Assembly: GCF_964340395.1 (NCBI RefSeq)
Contig: NC_135567.1
Location: 6,091,899-6,155,898 of the forward strand
Origin: Glandiceps talaboti
Lineage: Eukaryota > Hemichordata > Enteropneusta > Spengelidae
Reading direction: 5' to 3'
Length of the DNA: 64,000 nucleotides
Shown: piece by piece, positions 25,501 to 34,800 of the stretch
How positions within the stretch are numbered: position 1 is the first letter of the stretch
Layout of the letters: each line of letters opens with the position of its first letter
Notes under the pieces: model-generated
The model's input: only the letters and a program-made list of their open reading frames with translations
Database searches by the model: none
What the model was told of the DNA's origin: nothing
Translations under genes and position numbers: made by a program

Positions 25501-27484
25501 CTAAAACACACCAACTGAGTTATTAAGCAAGTGAAAATGATGTAGTAGATGTATAATAATATAATCATCAAAAGATGGTCCTAGTATGCTTTATCAGCCT
25601 TAGATTTATCCATAGACATATTACATATATCTTTGTTACCACCCTTAGACCTACATTTGTATCCATAGACATGCTACATGCCAGGTTTATTTAGCGAAAA
25701 CAGCATTTTATGAATATGATATTTCCGCTAGTTATGGTATTCACTAGAAAAACCTCACTTTTAATATGTTCCATCACTTGGACTTTTCTTGACTTTTGAT
25801 ATGTTGTTCAGCTTAAAGTTCTGAGTAAGATGCATTAAAAATTTATTTGGCAATTATGTCCGGGTCAAACCTTATTCTGACTGGACTAAACTCTCAAGTA
25901 TAGATGTGATATCATCGTTACCAGGGAGGACAAGATAATTGAACTAGAGGAACTTGATGAGGTGATATTATTAAAAGGCAACCTAAATGGTATTAAAGGA
26001 ATATCTCAATGAGGAAAAAAACTCATCTTCAAAATAGAAACAACTACGACCGGCCTCATAGCAAATACATGGTCACGATACCAAATGCGAAGGGCATCCC
26101 GAGAAACTGTGTCGGATCAACAGCAAATATAACAAGTCTGCGTCAGTGGCATTCAAACAACATACCACTCCACAACAACGCTTTAATCTCACACAAGGAA
26201 AATACAACATCTGAACATTGAACCTGGGTGATAAAATAAGGTATCGTCTAATGACTATCATCAAATGTATATAGGAGAATCAGGACGACAATTGAAAACA
26301 GGGATCGAGGAACATCACAAATATTGGAGGGACAATACTATAGCATTCGCTAACAATTTTCCCAAAATACAATAGCAAACAACATCAAATGCAACCATCT
26401 CAAAATCAACAAAGACAGGGATGTTGAACTTTTGACATCTACAATCAGTTGATCATACCGCCACCTAGTGGTCAGTTGTTACTATGGAATTTGTCATTAT
26501 GATGAAGATCGGCGGCCAAGAAAGATACAAATCATTGACCTTCTTGTGTGTCATACCCTGTGCAAGTATTTTTGATCTACTAAGTTGATAACCAGTTTTG
26601 GTCAATCCAGTTTAGAATTTTGTATCGCACTTTCAATATATTATGGTGGCTCACAAATAACAAGACCAAACAAAAATTAATAACACAAAAACTTTAATTT
26701 TCAACACAAAAACTTACAAAATTTCATCAAAACTTTAATTTCGACAACAAAACATTCCTTTCCATACACGCATTTTAATTTGAAACTGTGAAACTGTGAA
26801 CATGCAAACTCAATAGGGAAACACCACAAAGTAAATCTGTGGACACACAAACTTAATTTAAAAAATAACACAAAAAATCAACCTTGGAACACAACAATCT
26901 CAATTTGAAAACAACACGAACTTAACCTGTGGTAGCACAAAATTCAATTTGAAAACAACATATACTTAATCTGTGGACGTGTAAAAACTAAACAATGGCA
27001 ATGACAAAACATAAAAACCCACGGCAAATTAAAAACCAACGGAAGAAGTAGAATCTGGTGGCGAAAATGCAACATGTACAATTGGCGTCACATGGGTGTT
27101 TATTATTGGTGCACAACGGTTGTCTGAATTTTCTTTAATATCAAGATAAAGAATACAGTTTGGTGAGGGTGAACAAATGTGATGGTCATGAAAAATGATA
27201 ATTGTTAGTTAAGTCATGTTGTCCTTCCAGGTTTCAATTAAGCTGATGTGATAGACTCTATCACAAAATGAGACACACAAATGCTTCTATTAAACATCTA
27301 AAATGCTAACACATCGTCTGGCTAAACTTACATGTTTTATAATATATGCATGCATAAAATCCATTTCATTCCACCCACCCACCCATCCATCCATCCATAC
27401 ATAATATTGCATGCATGCAAGCATATGCCCTTGAATGAATGAATGAATGAATTAATTAATTAATTAATTAATAAATAAATAAAA

Positions 27485-27575
<91 letters not shown>

Positions 27576-27577
27576 AA

Positions 27578-27608
<31 letters not shown>

Positions 27609-28805
27609 ATACAATGGAATTTTATGAGCACCCATCCTTCCTTTGAAATAAAAACAATATAAACAAACTAAAAGATACTTAAGTCTAAGATATTTATTGG
27701 ACAGTGTATCTTGCATCTCTAAAAAATGAAATATGTACAACTCTTGAATCCAAACATCCTATCGCCTGACATTAATACAAATAAAAGAAAGGTTAAAATT
27801 CATTCCTTACTATGTTGATACTTGCCATTGGTGAACCTTATATAACATCATTTTATGAGCCCTACTCTAAATGTAATATAAAGGTAAAGGTTGTAAAGGT
27901 TAATGTCACTCAAGGAAATAAATATATTGTTATCAACTAGTTACTGGCAAATTACTTTATGATTTCATGTCATATAAATATATCTATTCAACTAATACAC
28001 ATGTGTGTCTGCTAAGTCTAATAATGCTACATGCAGATCAATTCATGAATATTCAGTGTTAAAGTAATACATATGTATGTAATCCAAGTCCCATAATGCA
28101 ACACCGTGGACCACTATAGTTTGTTTTGTAGTTACTTGGTAATCTACAAAATCTATGTGATGTGAAATTATGAGTTGACTCTCCAGACCCCAAAGTTTAT
28201 GAAAGCCACCTTATATCAATACTGTATTGTAAATTTGTATCCAGTCAGACAATGGGTCTATAAACAGTACTATAACAATATTTAAAAAATCATAAAACTA
28301 CAGAAATTAGATAACTTTAAAAATTTAAATAACATTTTAAAAAGAACAATAAAGAAAGTGGTGTCGAAGCACAACTTTGTTATTTTTACCAACAGCCTCA
28401 GGCTTTGTTGACTAAGTTGTTTTCATACATCCTCACACACTTTACTGAGCCTCTAGCAAGACTGAACCTGTAGTTCATTCCTACTAACAAATCTATAAAG
28501 GTGAATTCTATCATAACTAGATATGCACATATCAAGTACTGTATTAAAACTGTCACTTAACAAGTCTTTTATATCCAGCTCAACAAACATACACTAGAAA
28601 CAGTGTTGTGTATTATTTCATGATTTCTCAACCTGAAATTGATATCACATCATTCTGTAATAAATTATCAATTACAGAAGAACAAGTCATCCATAATGTA
28701 TGTATGTATGTATGTATGTATGTATGTATGTATGTATGTATGTATGTATGTATCATGTATGTATGTATGTATGTATGTATGTATGTATGTATGTATGTAT
28801 GTGTG

Positions 28806-28839
<34 letters not shown>

Positions 28840-31800
28840 TGTATGTATGTATGTATCATGTATGTATGTATGTATGTATGTATGTATGTATGTATGTATG
28901 TATGTATGTATGTATGTATGTATGTGTTGTGTACCTGTATGTACATTTTTATGCCAACAATTGCACAATTCGTAGGACTGCACTGTGCTTGTCAACTGTG
29001 CTAGCTTGTACTATATGGTGGTGCCATCGAATCTATATGTGTATGTGTATCATTTCATCCATGCAGGACTCTGTGTAATATGATGCTTGTAATGAGTAGT
29101 GACTCATATGTAAATTTAATTCAGAAAAGTTGCCACAGGGTTTCTCACCAATTCTTTGCACTACACAGTCAATGGTATTAGTCAGTTCTCATACAGATTA
29201 ATGGTGGTTACAAACTATTTTAATGTATTTAAAAGTAAAATATTCTGAGAAGATTTTGAACTTAAGTTTTAAGAATTGCTTTTTATCCAACATTGAACTA
29301 TGGATCTCTGCCCATAATGAAGACTAAGTTCAATGTCATGATCAGAGACATGCAACTAGGAAATTGGTTTTTGGTAAAGTCCTTACTAATTTTTCACATA
29401 CCAGAAATGTAGTTGTAAGCAAATAATATGATTAGCAGAAGGAATTTCATCATTATTTAGATACTACATATACCAAGGCAAGTGCTACTCAAGTTGGTGT
29501 AAATACCAATAAATTTGAAATGTCAACAAACTTTGAAAAAAAAACAATTATTGATGTGATTCCTGCATAAAAAAATGTTGTGAATTAACAAACTGTAAGG
29601 GCTGCATCATGAATATACTGTGACCGTGATAAAGTATAAAAGGAGATGATGCACCATATATAGTGATATGTACATGTTTATGCATACTATACTTTGTCTT
29701 TCTGTTAATACTACATGTTTCCATACAAATGACTTAATTAATTGGAAGTATATTTGCAACACATATAATTGATAGCAGTAATTAAAGGACAATCAAAATG
29801 GTGTCACATGGCCTCAAAGCGAAATGAATGTGGTGTGAAATCATGAAATGACTCTCCAGAACCAAACATTCACGAAAATACAATTATTTCCTGGAGTGGG
29901 GGTTCCTCTTAAAGGGTGCATGTTGGTTACCAGAATGACTCACAACAGTGACAAATGTTCAGAGACTTGAGAAAGTTTATAAAGGTAGTCTCTAAGGACT
30001 TCATTGATAGACAAGCTCTAGTCTGTGTACAGTTTTCTCTCTTTATTTCAAATAACATTTTAACGTAATTGTTTTCTTTTGTGTGAAATAGCGACCTGAG
30101 TGGTGAGTGATTGTGAACAGTTGGGCAAACAGTAAGATCTGAACTAGTATGTAAGGAAAATATTTTTACCAGATTTAAATTGAATGCCTTCCGTAAGGGT
30201 AATCTTGCAATTTATGCAAGAAATTTAGCTCTACATCTTTGACTTTTCAAGTCCCAGTGAACGTTAGTTGTCAAAAATGATGTTCAAATAACCGCTTCCT
30301 ATTCTTAACACAGGAAAGCTTGCTATCCTTGACTTCAGTCTGCTTTCGCGAACCCCTATATACCTGGGATATGTACACCCGTTTCCATGGCAATTAATAA
30401 ACGAAATTCAAACCCTCATAACATTGCTACTATGCATCAGAAAGTTTACATAATTCGTGATAAGCACCTAAATACTTTAATACAGTGAAGAGATACGGTA
30501 TATTATTGCCCTACTTCATCCCTGGATAAAGTATATACATTCCTGTTTCTAACGAGATTGACAGACGCACCATCTGCTGCAAATCAAGTTTCTACTTCCA
30601 ACTTTCATCAACTTTGTCACATATAGTTTTTTGTCACACTAACACCACCATTGGCATGTACGTGTTGAACTTCCTTCTGTTCTGCTAAATTAACCTTAAG
30701 TTTACAAGTAGGTTTGTCTACTCATCGCATGTAGACGAGTTCGCACTCCTGCATAGCTCTATCAGTGTCGCCGTCAATCAAATTAGAAAAATATTTAGCT
30801 TCGTTTCTGATATCGTTATCTAAGGCATTCCTGATTCGTCCAGCAATTGTTCTGATCATCTCCGGGCATTTGTGAATGTTATCATAGGTTGGCTTTAATA
30901 CCGACGCCATTTTTTTCTGAGCAGTAGCAATAACTCGGAAATAGTGAAAATGTCAGTTCTTGTTTGGCTATCAGATAGGCAATATTTATCTTTATTTTTA
31001 TTTCTGCTATTCTGTTATCACCATTCAAGTACTAGGATCTACAAGTGTATTACCACAAAAGTGGAAACGGTGGTCAAAGTTTTCGAAATGCTATCGAAGG
31101 TCAAATATATGTACTATGTGTTTCTGTATATCTCCGCGTATTTGCCACATCGTGCTGTAGTGAAGTAAGAACACACTCGTCTAACTTCTTTCGAAAACTT
31201 CGTTCGAATGCACGCCAATCTCAAATATTTTAGTGCCTCAAGGTCGCCAGCAATGTAGTTATCGCAAATTTATCGTTTCAAATTAATTTTTCCTCAGTGT
31301 ATCTTTTGTGTAACTGTACACGTGCAGTCTCTAGCTGTAGTTGTCTATTCAACACTATATTAGGGGAGAACCATTTGACTTCTGGGGAGGGGGGTTTGGA
31401 GAAGTTTGGAAAAAATAATTTGTCGGCAGGTGAAGGAGAAAAAAAAAATTTGATCCCATAATGGCTTGAGAAAAAAATCTGGGAATTTGATTATCTCATT
31501 TTTGTCTCATTTATTGTCAATATTTTGAGCAAGCCCTATGGGTTTTTTCCAGCATTTTTTATATGGGGTTGCTTTCAATTACTGTCAATTAGCACTTTGT
31601 CTGTCATGTGCAAAAATCAGTTTCAACAAACATGTCAAAATGCATTTACAGCAAAAGCTCTCCAATTCCAATGATTATATGCAGTATCACAACACAGAAA
31701 AATATATCATATTCATCAGCTCTTTTCATCACACAGTTTTTATTAATGTGCTTTACTGATATTCTATACGGTATTGCATGTTTCAAATTTCCCTTTCCAC

Positions 31801-34800
31801 TTTAATGAAAATATTTTGTTTAATATGACCATCCTTCCATTGTTCGTAAGTGATATCTAACTATTTTATGTAAACTGATTTTGGTACATAGTATAGAAGA
31901 CAAATATGGATGCAACATTTTATGTATTAAAAACATTGTCAGTGTAGCCAATGTAGAATGTCAATGATAAAGAGTCACTTGAGAGGAACATGAAACAAAT
32001 GGAGTGGTTAAGAAGTATCAAAAACTCTGTAAAACATGCTTGTAAAATTCCTCTCCAATTGAGATGACTATAACTTTACAACATAAACTCTAAGGCATGC
32101 TAAATACTTTCTAGAAATGATAAGTTGAACACCAGCTGCTAAATGTTTAACAAATAATACTAACTATCATAGAGAAAATCGAAAAATAAACTTTTTATAC
32201 TAAACTTTGCATAAATATTAGTATTAATAAACATGCATAAAATACTGTGACATGAATCAACTTTTAGCAGAAGCATGGACTGTAAACTGCTACTTATTGA
32301 TACTTACACACAACAAGTTAGTTGTGAATCAGTGACATGTAGGTATAGTTATGAACAGCACGTTAGAAATTGGTAATCGGAAAAAAATGGCATTGTTTTC
32401 ACATATGGAAAAAATAATTTGATGCAGGACTGACCATTTTTTTTGCTGCTATACCCACCCGGATACAATTGTTTGTATTTGTAAACCAATATAATTCTTT
32501 TTAATGTTTTATCTGGAACGAATTTCTCTGATTAGGACGGTTTGTATGGTAATGATGAGAACAAAATATTGTCACAGGTACTATATTTTGGGTGATAATA
32601 AGTTAACGAAAATAGTATAAATGAAATTCAAGTGACCATTTAATATTTTACAAACTTTAACATACTTTCTATAGTTTAATATAGTTTAAGTTAAATTCGT
32701 CCAATGCTAATTTACAGTACAAGTAATTCAGAGGTGAACTTTTAAAACCCCTCTCTATATAGATTGCTGTATGCTGGCACAAACGTTTCGTCTGACCTTT
32801 GATACGTTTGCAGTTAATATCTTTAGTGTGAACATACGCAGGGTGTGACATTTCAATGAGTTTAACGGCAACTGTGGCGGAACTTCTGCTTTTAAAACCA
32901 CTGTTGAGACTTTAACATGATGACTTCATTGAACTGGACTGTATCCGTGTCGTCAAAGTGTCCTAAAAATATAAATATTTAGTGATAAAAGAAATGTAGT
33001 ACAAATTGGATTCCATTGACAAAAAGAAAAGTCATGCATTCGTAAACTCGAACAAGTCATAATACTCACCGAAAGTGTGTTTTCCATTACCGATCTGTAT
33101 TGTTGTCGTCCTTTCGTTTTTTGGGCGCCGAGTATTCAAGTTCCACTTTTTATGTTGTCACTGCTATATGGTCTGGATTTTGAAGAATGGATCCCCTTCC
33201 TCCATTGGCGCGGTTTGAAAATATGTCTTCCGACGTCACGTTTCTCGCCATGAGAACATGCTCTCATCTTTCCAATGCCACATACTGCTATTCATGTAAT
33301 TCCTATCTGAAAATCTCGCGTCACTTAACTCATCATTTTACTCCCATTATTGACATTGAGAACGCTCTATTGTACAAAGGGAACACTGTATATGTCTTAT
33401 TTCGCTACTAAGTTGTAATTGATCCTGTCACGTGAGATATTGTACGATCACAGTTAAAGATGGAACAGTACTTGTTGGCCCGTACTTAGTTTTGTGTGGA
33501 TGTGGTATAAGCGAAAGTCTGTTTATGTTAATGCGCCAAAGGTTAAAACCGATTCTTCATTATCTGATTGAATAACACTCCAATGCCACTGTTTCTGGCT
33601 GTTATGCTAATAATAATACATCATATACGGGTATCATTTTAAATTTAACTAACGGAAATTATTTATTTAAAGGGTTTAATGCACATAAAAAATACTGTGG
33701 TACAAAACAAGAAATACTGCATACCTGCATGCAAATGATATGCAAATTACGGTTGAAGTTTGGTCGTCTTTATACTGTGAGTCTTTACTGCGCAGGTAAA
33801 ACAGCGTTCTAATCTAGCGAGTACGCGCTCGCTTTGCTCACTGTACCAACTGGCAAATCTAGTTTCTCATATATTTGACTGTCTGAAACATGATTGTTGA
33901 CAGCCGAAGGCAACATTATGACTCACTTATTGTTTTGGTATATGTCTGATAAGTGGTCTACAAATTCTTTAGTTGTCGTAAGGCTCCAATGGATCTATAA
34001 TGAACTTTGTGACAGTGAGTTTAGCCATTTTTTCAACCAAGGACAGTATGTCAATGTGTATTGAACCCGGTATACACAGAGTGTGGACAATACACACTTG
34101 TATAATGTATTATGGGTAAAATGGGATATTGAGAAAAAAAAATATTTTAGGAGGTTAGGAAATTTGAAATTTGAGAATCTGGGGGGGGGGGGGTGTCTGT
34201 GAAAGGAATTTGGCCGAAATAAGTTATCCTCAGCCACAACCACCTCGTCCTGTGAATTATGTCTGTTCCCTAAGCTACTAAACCTCTGTGTGTGGATATT
34301 ATCAATTGTTTCAATTCTTATTTTTGAGTGTGTAGGAGCATGCGGTGCTTCAACAAATGAATTAGAATTGCAGAAAATAGTATTACTAACCTTGTTGACT
34401 GCATTAACTGTAGCTTTGTAGTCTAACAGCAGACTGCAAACCTCTGAACTGCCACTCTGTGCTGCATAGTGTAATGGGGTATCTTTATCCTGTAAATATA
34501 GGAAAGTATCAGTAATAAGAATGATGTTTATTATGACTATTTCCATATAAAGATTGGCATTGTAATGAGTTATATATGAAGCATTAGATGTATAAATATT
34601 GGCTGTGATATTTAAAGGCAGATGCCCCCTGTATAAAGGTGATCATGGGTAGGGTATGCATATGCGGGAAATTCAAACTGCTGTAAGGAGCACTGACTTC
34701 GCCCTCATATCTTCATATCATTTTGCACTGAAAAAGTTTCACATGGCTCTCATATTTCATATATACTGTTTGTAAATATATAGTGATGCAACATGAGTAG

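Noticed and set aside
32669-32851. Minus-strand ORF with KRIKGQTKRLCQH, briefly considered a Wnt-type exon
   Set aside because: The Cys pattern does not continue, there is no good donor before the stop, and its tail is AT-rich nonsense.
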